The notes beneath the pieces are model-generated. The model was given only the letters and a program-made list of their open reading frames with translations. It ran no database searches and was not told the origin of the DNA. A stretch of DNA of 64,000 nucleotides from Atherinomorus stipes (taxonomy: Eukaryota > Chordata > Actinopteri > Atheriniformes > Atherinidae), in contig JALJCO010012651.1 of NCBI GenBank assembly GCA_023101725.1, forward strand, positions 1-64,000. Direction: 5' to 3'. Positions 47,428 through 60,000 of the stretch are shown piece after piece. Every line of letters begins with the position of its first letter. Positions within the stretch are counted from its first letter, which is position 1. Position numbers and translations under genes: made by a program.

Positions 47428-48165
47428 GTTTAACATGGCATGTTTTGTCATTTGACGAATACTATTTTGACCAGTGACGTCAGTGATATGCAGTGAATCC
47501 TTGAATAATTTGAGGAAACTAACTAGAGAACTTTTTAAAAAAAACACAAAGTGTTTGAAAACTAGCTACAATAAATGAACAGCATCTGAAATAAAGCTGT
47601 CAATAATCAGTTTTACTACAAATAAAAATACAGCAACAGTAGGGACATCCTTTAACAAGATAGTGTTTGAAACATGATTTCCAACAATGTTGGTGCACTG
47701 TGTAAAATATAAACACAAACTGACAGTAACAACTTTGATATCAATTGGGCTGCATAATGTATTGTTTGATCATCGTCATCGCAATGTACTAGTGCACAAC
47801 TGTCACATCGCAGGTCCTGCAATATAAGAGGCAAATTAACTAAAGTTGTTCTCATCTCATTTCAATACCTGACGCAATGATTCAACAATCACCATCATTC
47901 TAAATCAGTTTGCCGAAGAACAAACCTTTGTTATAAAATGTCATTCACATTTGTACATAATAAAGCAAAAATGTACTCAGGTCTTATAAAAACAGGTAAT
48001 AAAAGATAAGAATAATGACTTGAATACAGACAAAAACAGACTTTCTACCTTTGCAAAGAGGTAAGATCAGTGCAGATTAGATGTCAATATGATGGCAGGA
48101 ATGCAGCTTAACATAATGTGCTATTTAAGTCATCTGCTCAAAATTCTGTTTTTTTCATATTGTGA
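47428..48165. other. No gene recognised
   Basis: About 740 bases of AT-rich sequence between element C copy 4 and a Tc1-like transposon. No exon recognised. Confidence 0.45.
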
Positions 48166-49248
48166 TATACTATGTTGCCAAAAGTCTTCGCCCACCTGCC
48201 TTGACTCACATATGAGCTTAAGTGACATCCCCTTCCTAATCCATTGGGTTCAATATGACGTCGGTCCACCCAACAGCTTCACTTCTTCTGGGAAGGCTGT
48301 CCACAAGGTTTAGGAGTGTGTTTATGGGAATTTGTGACCATTCTTCCAGAAGCACATTTGTGAGGTCACACTGATGTTGGACAAGAAGGCCTGGCTCTCA
48401 GTCTCCGCTCTAATTCATCCCAAAGGTGTTCTATGGGGTTGAGGTCAGGACTCTGTGCAGGCCAGTCCAGTTCTTCCACACCAGATTCTGGATCCATGTC
48501 TTTATGGACCTGCTTTGTGCACTGGTGCACAGTCATGTTGGAAGAGGAAGGGGCCAGCTCCAAACTGTTCCCACAAAGTTGGGAGCATGGAATTGTCCAA
48601 AATGTCTTGGTATGCTGAAGCATTCAGAGTTCCTTTTACTGGAACTAAGGGGCCAAGCCCAGCTCCTGAAAAACAACCCCACACCATAATTCCACCTCCA
48701 CCTAACTTTACACTTGGCACAATGCAGTCAGATAAGTACCGTTGTCCTGGCAACCGCCAAACCCAAACTCGTTCTTCAGATTGCCAGATGGAGAAGCGTG
48801 ATTCATCACTCCAGAGAACGCCTCCACTGCTTTAGAATCCAGTGGTGGCTGCTTTACACCACTGCATCCACGCTTTGTATTGCACTTGGTGATGTATGGA
48901 TGAATGCAGCTAATTGCCATGGAAACCCATTCCGTGAAGTACTCTGCACACTGTTCTTGAGCTGACCACTTCATGGCTGAGTTGCTGTCGTTCCCAAACA
49001 CTTCCGTTTTCTTGTAATACAGCTATAAGTTGACTGTGAAATATTTAGGAGTGAGGAAATTTCACCACTGGATTTGTTGCACAGGTGGCATCCTATCACA
49101 GTTCCACGCTGGAATTCACTGAGCTCCTGAGAGCAACAAATTCTTTCACAAATGTTTTTAAAAACAGTCTGCATGCCGAGCTGCTTCATTTATACACCTG
49201 TGGCCATTGAAGTGATTGTGAGCAAATACCTTTGGCAATATAGTGCAT
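48166..49248 (-). mobile_element. Tc1/mariner-like transposon, full length, broken transposase (copy 3)
   Basis: Inverted ends ACTATGTTGCCAAAAG (left) and CTTTGGCAATATAGTG (right) lie next to TA dinucleotides. The minus strand carries a near-complete transposase split over three frames: an N-terminal part with SQEQCAEYF-like sequence, a middle part with [16 protein letters not shown] and [13 protein letters not shown] (second catalytic aspartate), and a C-terminal part with DWPAQSPDLNPIEHLWDELE (third catalytic residue). It is the longest of three copies of the family in the window and is inactive. Confidence 0.8.
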
Positions 49249-50970
49249 ATTGTAGGATTGGAAAAAATTGCATTGCCAGTTTCTACAACACCGTGCAGCC
49301 CTAAAAACCATGGTATTAATAAGTAATAGTACAAATAAACAGTTAAACCAAGAATTTTCCATTCTTTTATATTGTGTTAACATATTAAAGGCAGGGGATC
49401 CTGGTAAAACAGTGCAAGCAAGCTACATAAAAAAAAAAACTAAAAAAAAACTCATGATGAAACACCAGCCCGAAGCAACGCCACCAGCATGCAGGAATGG
49501 GGAGGGGGGCAAACAGCAGTTTGAAGGACATATCATCATTCAATCATTTAGAACAGACCGTTCTTAAAGATTGGATGGGTTTTTTTCAGTCCTGTCCGTT
49601 CCACAGGTTTATCATTTTTCATTTTTGACGTCAGAGTATTTGATTAATTGGCTGCAGTGGGGATGTGAAAAAGAATTTAAGCAATATAGTAAAAAATGCT
49701 CCTGGAAAACATCATCTACCCTGCCTTGAAAAGGTGATACACGTTTAATTCCTCCCCACCACTAGGTGGCAGTCAGTTGCTTACTCAATTAGCATTGGCA
49801 AGAACCAGTTACAGAACCCGATAACCATTAATTATCATGAACAACTGTTTAACTTCCATGCCCAAGAGGAAAGCAGTAACCTCCACGAGCTTTTGAGCCC
49901 TTTTGCTAGCTTCACCCTCATCTCAAATTTTTTTGTCCGCTTAGATTTGAGAAATGTGACGCTAAGAAGATGCTATTTCTACAATGAGCAATCAAGCTGA
50001 CTCCAGAGCTAATGCTAACAGTGAGGAATCCCGATAATCGGATGTAAATATTTATTTTTGGGACCCGTCAAAATGAATAAAATGGTTATTCATATAGTTC
50101 TTCGGGGTAAAATACTTTTATTCTGCACTCCTCTAGACGTCCTCAAAACGATTGTTTTGATGAAAAAGTTGTAGCTATAACCTTTAATATATTTGTAAAA
50201 ACAGTATATTAACATATGTTTTAACATATTGTGCTTTTTCTCAAAAAAACATATGCTTGATAGGGACAAATTCACTACTCAGTCAGGTGTTCTTGTTTCA
50301 CTGATGTTGAGGTGTCTCCCATAGCTTAACTAGTTCCAGATGGAGACCATTTAGGTTAGTCTGTTTTAAGGGGTCGTCATCCTTTGTTCAGGGTATTTTT
50401 TTCACCTTAGAAGATTATGCAGATCTGTTTTTCTTTAAGATGCTTGACTCTTTGCAATAAAATTTTTTATGACATCAAATCGGTATCCATCAGTGTAACA
50501 AGAACCTACAGTGTTAACCCAGTTATAAGCTGACTCTGGCTATATAAATAAAGAAATTTCCAAATTCATTGAAACTTTGTATCAGGGAAAAACATTCTTA
50601 ATCAGTTTGTCTGTTTGCTCTCTGTGTTTCATAGTTTATGGAAAAACTTCCTCTTTTTTTTTTTACACCCAGTTACTGATCTGTTTCCAGTTAACCACAT
50701 TAAATATGGATGATTTTTAACTGTTGACAACTCTTTGGGTGTTACATCAGTGTCAAACTGGTTCCTATTTCTGTGTATTTTAGTTTTTTATGCGTTTAAT
50801 CCTGCGGCTATTGGTCAAAGTCTAAATCTAATCTAAACAAACTTTTGAGTCAGTTTATTTAAACGTCACCGGGCTCCTAACTGAGTCAGATTAATCACTC
50901 ACTTTCCCTTGTGAAACATCACATCATCCCGGTGAGCTTTGCTCTCAGCTTCACCATCACTGGCCGCACA
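49249..50970. other. micu3 upstream region, no other gene
   Basis: About 1.7 kb. A possible repeat scrap is at 49740-49780 (CCACTAGGTGGCAGT). The last 150 bases before exon 1 gain CpG dinucleotides, as expected near a housekeeping-type promoter. Confidence 0.4.
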
Positions 50971-50980
50971 TCTCGCGAGG
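50971..50980 (+). promoter_or_regulatory. micu3: CGCG core-promoter element of micu3
   Basis: TCTCGCGAGG differs by one base from the palindrome TCTCGCGAGA, a known element of TATA-less vertebrate housekeeping promoters. It lies 71 bases before the micu3 ATG within CpG-containing sequence, a sensible distance for the start region. There is no TATA box. Confidence 0.5.
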
Positions 50981-51051
50981 AAGTCGATGAAACGCGATAG
51001 TTTTGAGCTGCCCTTAAACTTACAATCACAGCAGCAGCACCAACAGCAACA

Positions 51052-54000
51052 ATGGCCGCTTTCCGCAGAGTGGCAGCACTGGCCGGCAAGCTAAAGCTGT
51101 GGTCCGGGGCAAAAAGCGAGCTAGTCGCTGGTCAAACGGCGGATGGAGCGAGGACACGGAGATGCCTGGCAGTCGGGATGTGCGTCGCAGCGGGAGGCGC
51201 CATGGCACTTTACTTTTACAGAGATATGACGAGCAGCACAGGCAGCAAGAGGATCAGGAGGCGCAGCATCAACGGCTTGCTGCCGTCCATCCCGACTGTT
51301 GAGGCCAAAGAGAGGGTGAGTAGGAAGGAAAGCTGTTTGGCTGTAGTGACACGTAGCAAGGTGGTGGTTCGCTGGGGAAGAATGTTTTTGTTGACATAGG
51401 GGCCTCTGGAGTGAAAACGTCATGCCAGTGAGGGGGGAGGCACGCAGCGCTGAGTGTTTTTCTGTTTCTCCACCAAGATTAGATGCACATTAATGAGCCA
51501 ACGTCTGCTCTGTACTCGTGTTGTCGCTGGCAGTCCCCCCCCCTTTCCTCCCGAGCGGTTAAACTGTTGTCATTTATTTCCCTCACGCCCAGTGGAAACA
51601 GTTCGCTCACTGTTTGGCTGCTGGAAGATATGCGCGCGCAGATGCAGGAATGGCGCTCTCCGCTCGCGCTGGTGCTGAAATGGCCACATGCTGCATACGT
51701 TGTCACACCGGCAGATGTGTGCAGGGACAGCTCAAACTTTACTGCCGCAACGAACTCATGCATCAGTTAGTAACTACATCAGGATCTAATAATGCTCCTG
51801 TTATCCTGCATCATGACCTACTGCTGAAAAATGGCAGCAAAAAGACAGTAAGAGTGTAAGAATTGAATCATTCACATATTACGTATATAAAAAAAATGGA
51901 TTACTTCTACAATTTAAACTGTAGTCCCATGTTACATAATGCCGCATCACTTATTAGTTATGAAATATCACTAATTCAACTGAGAAAAATACTTACTGGA
52001 GTTGTTAAATACATAGCGTGGAAATGCAATAACAGTTAACTACCTCCAAACAGGGATGTAGCGATTACTGGTAAAATGGTTAACCGTGATAAAATTCTCA
52101 ACAATTAGTAATATCGTTTCGAATTTTGATTATCGTCAAAACCGTGATTGATTACTGCACTTTGAAAACCTCACAGTGATGTTGCTGGAAAAGCAGCAGC
52201 AGCCCCAGTTTGCAATGTTTAAGTTATGAAACCATGGCAGACGGCAACAAAAGGCGCATTTGGACAGAGAGGTTCTAAGAACGCAGTTCCTATAACTACA
52301 CGTCGAGTTTAGTTATAAGAACTACCCTTCGCCTTCAGTTTGCGTTCGCACATGAGGGAGGACCTTGTTAGGGACCATGTGTGATGCAATCATTGTGACA
52401 GTTGGTCTGTAGGAGCCTTTTGGAGTTCCTATAACCTTTAAAAGCTGTGAAAAGAGTTAAGAAAGACCCGTTCCGTTACATATGACCGTGATGAGGGAAT
52501 ATAAAGAAAGGGAGGAATCAATAAAAAGGGAAGTACCCGCGGCAAGGCCATACAGGGATCTATAAATACTCTGTGTTTCAGTTTCCATCTTTCACATTCA
52601 AATTGCTGTGTTTGAACATTGTACTTCTTTTTCCTCAGGACTCATACTTATAATGCATCCAAGTACTTCTCTGCTATGTAGTTGTACACCTACCAAACAA
52701 AAACTCTCAACTCTCAACAAAAACTCTCTTGGCATGGTCACTCACTACAATCTTGTAGTTTTCTTGTTTTTTGTTTGTTTGTTTGTTTTTTCCCCTTTTT
52801 TTGGGATCAGAGTCTACTTAATTGATATGAATTATGTTTTATTTATCTCAAAGAGAAACAACTGTCTGTTGGTGCAGTCCAAATTAATGATGATAAATAA
52901 AGAAATCCAAATAAAGTTCAGTTGACAAGCTGTTAGAAAATCGAGATGTTCCAAAACCATTTTTCCTTCTCAATATTGATTCCAATACTTGTGCTGTAGG
53001 TATCAGCTGATACTTATGTTATAACAAAAAAAAAAAAAAATCATATCACACCTGCATGACTGTGATATAGTTATCATGGCGGTAAGGCCTGGCTCAGGTT
53101 AAAGTTTTTTTTAAAACACGAACGAATACTGCAAATTGAAGCAAGAGTACCTAACTGCAGCTACAATGACCGACAAGGAAGCCGCCATACATCCAATCCA
53201 TACAGGAAGTCTCAAGCAGAAGTAAGTTAAATACCACCAAGAGTATCTATCTGCGGCTTGCAAACAGATGCGTGTGGTATTGTCGGGTGGTTAGGGTTAG
53301 GAGAAGGGTCAGGGTTAGATTTTAGTTAGTTGCATGAAGAAGAAACTTCTGATAGAGACTTCCGGTGTGGATTGGATGTATGGCGACGTATCATGACTTC
53401 AGCTGGGTTCCTCTCAATTGAAGCCATTTATTTTTAAATGTAGTCTTGCTGGTGGGAGAATCCAGTGTGAAATACTGCCACATCACCGACATGAATATTT
53501 GCACTACTTCCTACATTATATTTTCATATTTTAACTTATAGTTTATTATATTTTATTATATGCACCATGGGTTTGAGAGGACTGTAATTACATCTGTGTT
53601 GTATGGCTAACGTGGCACATTTGACAATAAAGTTGACTCTGACTACTCGTCAGCTCCTTGCCGAGGTGATCAGTTTTGTCTTGTTTGTCTGGAACAGCAG
53701 ACTACAGACGGCAGCACAGCGCAACTTTTGTAAGCCAGAGCTAACAGAGCGAATTGGTTTATAGATTCCTATTTTAATAAATTGCATGGTATCGAATTGG
53801 TGCCTAAACTCCAGTACTCGCCGATACCGATACCAGTAGCAGCATTTTTTGGCAGTATCGGAGACATATCTGACACTGGTATCGGAATCGGAACAGCTTT
53901 ATTGAAAAGTTGATGATCCTTGAAATATCAGGATGTTGTGATTGTGACTAAGCAACAACCAAGATGATGTTGCCATTTTCAGTTTCAACAGGTAAAACAG

Positions 54001-57000
54001 ATGACCTTCATCAGTGTGCAACATGGACTGAAACATACAGCCAAACTGTATGTTCAAAAATATTTAAAAAAATTCAAATGTAGGATATTCCAAAAAAATT
54101 TGAATATCCTGAAAAAGTTAATGTATTTCTGTAATTCAACTTAAAAGGTGCCATTTACATATTGTTTAGACAAATAATATGTGAATCAATATATTTCAAG
54201 CTTGTATTTGTTTGGATGTTGCTGATTAGGACTTGCAGCTTTAGAAAACCTCAAATTCAAAAACTCAAAAAATTTAAATATTGTGAATAGCTCCAGTATT
54301 GTAGGTTCAGAGTAGGGCTGAAAGATATATCGTTATCGTATCGATATCGAGATATGAACATTCAAGATATTAATATCGAAAAAGCAACTATATAAAAGAT
54401 ATAGATTTCTCCTGCGCTTGTCCTGCATATAAAGCTCTGGAAGTCACAAACAAAACTGCACTTTCCACAAAAGTGCTTGGTTTTCAACGAACCCGTAGTC
54501 ATATCGTATCGTATCGATGTTGAGATGTCTGGCATGAATATTGAGATATGAAATTTTGTCCATATCGTTCAGCCCTAGTGCAGAGTGTCGCATTCTAATC
54601 AGGTGAGTAATCCAAAACACCTCCATAAGTGCCCTGAGCCTTTAAAAAGTCCCTGTCTTGGTTAAGAAGAATTCACGATCATAGGGTACACTGCTGATCT
54701 GACAGTTGTGCAGAAAACCATCATTGACTCCCTGCACAAGGTGGGAAAGACACAAAAAGTGATAGAAAAGAATCTGGATGTTCTCAGAGTGTCTCAAAGC
54801 ACATTAATGGACAGTTAAGTGGAAGGAAGAAGTGTGGAAGAAAACGGTGTAGAAGCCGGAGGGCTGACAGCAGCCTGGAGAAGATGGTCAGGGAAGGGCC
54901 ATTAAAAAGTGTGGAGGACTTCATAAGGAATGGACCTGTGAGCTTCATCAAGTCCAGCATCAATGCAGCCGTCTACCAGGACATTTTGGACACCTTCATG
55001 CTTCAGCAGACCAGCTGTAGGAGGATGCAGACTTCATCTTCCAGCAGGACTTGGCACCTGCCCACACTGCCAAAACTACAAAATCCTGGTTCAACAACCA
55101 TGGATCACCATGCTGGATTGGCCCGCAAACTCACTTGACCTGAACCCCATCGAAAATCTGTGGGGCATTGTCAAGAGAAAGCTGAACGGGAAGAGAGCAA
55201 ACAATAAAGAAGAGCTCAAGGCTGTGATGGAAGCATGTTGGTCTTCCATAACAGCTGAGATATGCCAGAAGCTGGTAGCATCCATGCCACGCCGGCAGTC
55301 ATTCAAGCAAAAGGGCCCCAACCAAGTACTAAGTACAGATGCAAGATTTTACTTTAGGAGGCCTGACTTTTTTGTATTTAAAGTCCTTTTTAAATTGATT
55401 TCAGGCAATATTCTAATTTTTTGAGTTTTAGAATTTGAGGTTTGTTTAAGCTGCAAGTCCTAATCAGCAACATCCAAACAAATAAAAGCTTGAAATATAT
55501 TGATTTTCATATTATTTGTCTATACAATATGTAAATTGCACCTTTTAGGTTGAATTATAGAAATACATGAACTTTTTCACAATATTCTAATTTTTTGGGT
55601 AGTACCTGTAGAATCATTCCTTCTCAGAAACATGTCCATGATGTAGTCACAGACTACAGAGACGTCACCGTTCTTATGCTTTTACTCACAGCTGATCTAA
55701 AAACAGTTCCAAATGATCTTTATTTCTGCCCTGAAAAATGTGTTGGCATTCAAGGCTCGACTGGAATGGTTTAGGTAAGACAAAAACAGATGTTTTTTCC
55801 TTCAGCCTCGGTGATTGTGTTTAGTCTTCAATTTTTTTCATATTGTGGAGAACCCTAGGACATAACTAACATTTTCCATTAACATGGTATTCCAATACTC
55901 TAAAAGAGAGTAAAGCATTATGTTTCTTAGGGTTAAAAGAAAACCATCAGTTATTCAATTTGAATTGATTAAAATGTAATAAATCCAATAATTTTCCCCT
56001 TCCACCAGTGGATCACATCACCTGTAAACTATTTATTACATCTCCCATCAGCAGCTAACACTAAGACCATGTGATCCATGTGTTAAACAGACACAATGTT
56101 TTAAAAATAACCTGTCAAAAGAAACATCACCATACATGTACGGACTTCAAAATAAATCTGATAATTTACTGGCCGTGTTTCTTCAACCATTACAACACCC
56201 ATTGTTTCCAGTGCAGGGTCAGATTGATTTACTTTGATCTAATTTTCTATACAAAGCCAAGTCACAACAAGTCATTTCAAGTCTCATTTCCTCTAGAAAA
56301 AGTTTTCACTTCGTCCTTTTATTCATATATATATATATATGAAAAAAACAAAAAAAGAAACTGACTGATGTTATATCTGATTTACAGGATGGCATGCCCC
56401 ATGATCACACGTGCTTAAATGACTGATGGGTCTCTTTAAATTTTAGAAATGATTTAGGGGCCTTTTTGTTGGTGTATTTATGGGTGAGCACTTACCATAA
56501 ATCCTCAAATAGTGACAGGGCTTTTATTTGTTTCAGGGCACCGAGGACTGGCCTTTTATCTGAAGGAGGGCTTTTATTAGAAGAGAGGCTTATATTTCTA
56601 TTTTTCTAACAGATCATAATGAATAAATCAACATTTTGTGTCAGTTTGAACCCAGTAAAATGAACTGGGCTCATTTATTGAAAATTGCTGCATGAAAAAC
56701 TTAAAGGAATAGTTCATCCACAGAATGATGAGCATTCATTTTCTACTCACCCTCATGCTGAGCAAGACTCTGGAGCACTTTTTTAATATCTCAAATGCAG
56801 CCAGAGATCTTAGAGATTTTAGTTTTCCCCCAATTTTCATATACTGGAGTTCACCGGTGCCCGATCCAAAAAGGTCCATAAAAGTCCACAAAAACTTGTC
56901 AATATTCCTCCATACTGCTCGTCCAATGTAATCCAAGTGTCCTGAGTGGGTAGCGTCCAGAATTTACTCCAAACAACATCATTTAGTATATTCCTATAGC

Positions 57001-60000
57001 TTAAAGGAGTACAGCGCAAGTTCAAGCTTTTTTTCCAGAAGTTCGCCCCCTCTGGCGACAAGTGGAAGTGACGCTAATGTCATGCACACGCATGAGCTGC
57101 TTGGACTGCGTTGGTTTTTATTTGTTTAATTACACTCAGTCTGAGCCCAGAGTCAGAGACACGATGTCTACTGGAGTGATAAAGTTATAAATCTGCAAGT
57201 TGTTCACGGTTTGATTTTGAATAAACTGACGGACTGCATGCTAATTGTAACAACAGGCTAGTATATAGAAATATACTAAATGATGTCGTTTGGAGTAAAC
57301 TATGAATGCTACCCACTCAGGACACTTGGATTACAGTCAGTCCTGGCTGACTGTTTTCTTCCCCCTCCGCTCGGATTTTTTCACAGGTCCGGACAGCTTA
57401 TTCTGTTGCTTTTTCCAGTACCTGATTTGTCTTGGGTCAACACTGAAGTGTTTTGCAGCTTTCACTCCGGAACGTCCACGTGCCTACTCCAGAACGGTTT
57501 CTTTAATTTCACACTAAACTTTCTTCTCTGTTTATCGTGCCGGTAGTCGCCATGTTGCTGCTGTATTTTGGTTTCGATTCCTTGCATGCAATGCGGGAAG
57601 AGAAAGTACCCTGTTTGTGCCTTCGTGCTCACTAGCGCTCATAGGGGCAGGCTTGGCAAACAGCAGCCTCTCATTGGAAAAAAAGGGTCTGTCCCAAACC
57701 GCGCACTTGAGCACTTCAAACACTGTTTTCGAGTGTGTAGTGCACACATGGTGTCATTTAAGCGACAATTTCAGTGCACTGAAAGTACCAGGATGTTGCC
57801 CTAATCACGCCCAAAAATGCAGTGCAGAATGAAGCAGACTACTCGCACAAAATGGACGCCATCTTGTGAACGCGGAGGAAGAGGCGGGACTTTCAAACTG
57901 CCTTCAGAGCTGAATAATGGCGATGAATGACGCGGTGGCGACACCTGCTGCATCGGAGGCGGTATTGTACTTGATTTAAGTAACGCTTATGAAATGATTT
58001 AGACATAATCACTAATGTATATTGTGGCATGCTACCAAGCTGTTCACTCCCTGATGACAGTTATGATCTGGTAGTGTGTTTGAGGCTGCGGTTATACCAG
58101 CTCAGTAGAGTTAGCTCAGGTTAGCGGGTAATGCTAGTCCGTCACTTCCTGTAAGTGCAGTGCTCTGTTTGGGTCAGCATTTAGGAACAATAGTGTACAC
58201 TACAAACAAAGTACACAGTGCACACTATGCCCTGAATTCCAGTGCACTCAGGAGAGTGCGTGGATTGAGACACGGCCAAAGAGACTTGTATTAGAGGGAC
58301 AGAAATTTTTTATTTGTCTCATCGCTACCCCCTAGGGATGGTGAAAACGAAGCCTCATGAAACAATGAGACATTTTGAAACAGCTGCCAAGGGATCGTCA
58401 CGATGTTTTGAGACATTTGAGACAGTCAGCATGAGCTCCATCTGCTGGCTGTGGATGTGTACTGCAGTTGAGGGAACCGCTGTCTGGAGCTGTCTTGTCT
58501 CTGACACGGTTTATAATAAAAGATACGTTTTCCACCTTCTGTTAGTGTTTCCTTTGTGGCTAATGTCTTGGAATTATCCTCTTCGATAAATTAAGTATTT
58601 TTCAATAAACTCCCAAGTGATTGGAACCCATATTAAAGGCATAGTACACCCACAGAATGATGTAACTTTATTTTCCACTTACCCTCATGATGAGCAAGAC
58701 TCTGGAGCACTTTTTTAATATCTCAAATGCAGCCGGCGATCAGGAGGGCTTCTTGTTTTCCTTGTTTTATAATGGAGTTTGCCGGGGTCCAAGCCAAAAA
58801 GGTCCATAAATATTCCTCCATACTGCTCGTCCGATGTAATCCAAGTGTCTTGAGTAGGTAGCGTCCAGAATTTACTAAAAACAACATTATTTAGTATATT
58901 CTTAGAGCCTAAACAGTAGTACATCTTACTTTCACGAAGCACGCATATGCGCGTTCACAAAACTACTGAAGCGTTCAGAGCCTACTCTGCCGATAATGCA
59001 TGCGTAGAAGAAGAAATTGGCTGTTTACATTGTGCTGAGAGCAACAGAGCTGCAGACAAACCAGGACCAAGAGGGGTTGGATATAAATGTAAAACAAAGA
59101 AAGAAAGAAAAAGAGAACGCGCAATCTTATCTGCTGTGGCTTCTGTAGTTTCGTGAACGTGCATCGGCCTGCTTGCAAGATGTGATGTTGTACTGTTTAG
59201 GCTCTAAAAATATACTAAATGACGTTGTTTCGAGTAAATTATGGACACTGCCCACTCAGGACACTTGGATTACATGGGATGAGCAGTATGGAGGAATATT
59301 GACAAATTTTTGTGGACTTTTATGGATCTTCTTGGCTCGGTCCCCGGCGAACTCCGTTATATGAAAGTTGGGGGAAACGAGAAGCCTTCTTGATCGCCAG
59401 CTGCATTTGAGATATTAAAAAAGTGCTCCAGAGTCTTGCTCACCATGAGGGTGAGTGGAAAATAAAGTTAAATCATTCTGTGGGTGAACTATTCCTTTAA
59501 GCATTGACAGATTAATAAACCCAGTGCCTTCAAGATTTTCGCTCAACACTCGCAGATGACGTAACGAGTCCTCGGTTAGTGTGGTCACGTGGCTTTCGGC
59601 ATGCTGACACATTTACCAGCACAGTGCTTGCAAGACTTCCGGTTCATAAGATCGAGGCTGAGTCGAGCAGACGGGCTCGAGCATAACATCCCCACTACCC
59701 CCCGGAAATTAATGGAGGGACGGTTTGTAATAAAATAGAGGTCACTATTAGAGGATTTACGGTAATTTTTTTTTTCTTTTTATTGATTTTGTTTATTCTG
59801 TTTGGTCTTTTATTAATGTCTTTGCTGCTTTATTTTTCCTAAACAACACATTGGTCAACTGTAGTTGTTTTACAAGTACTTAAAGGTAGAGTTCCCCTAC
59901 CGTTTCTGTTTGCAAACAACAGTATTCAAACTAAGCGCCCCTCCCTCTCAGGCTAATGGCTGCCTCGTTCTTCTGTCTATGGATCACCACAAGCATCCGG

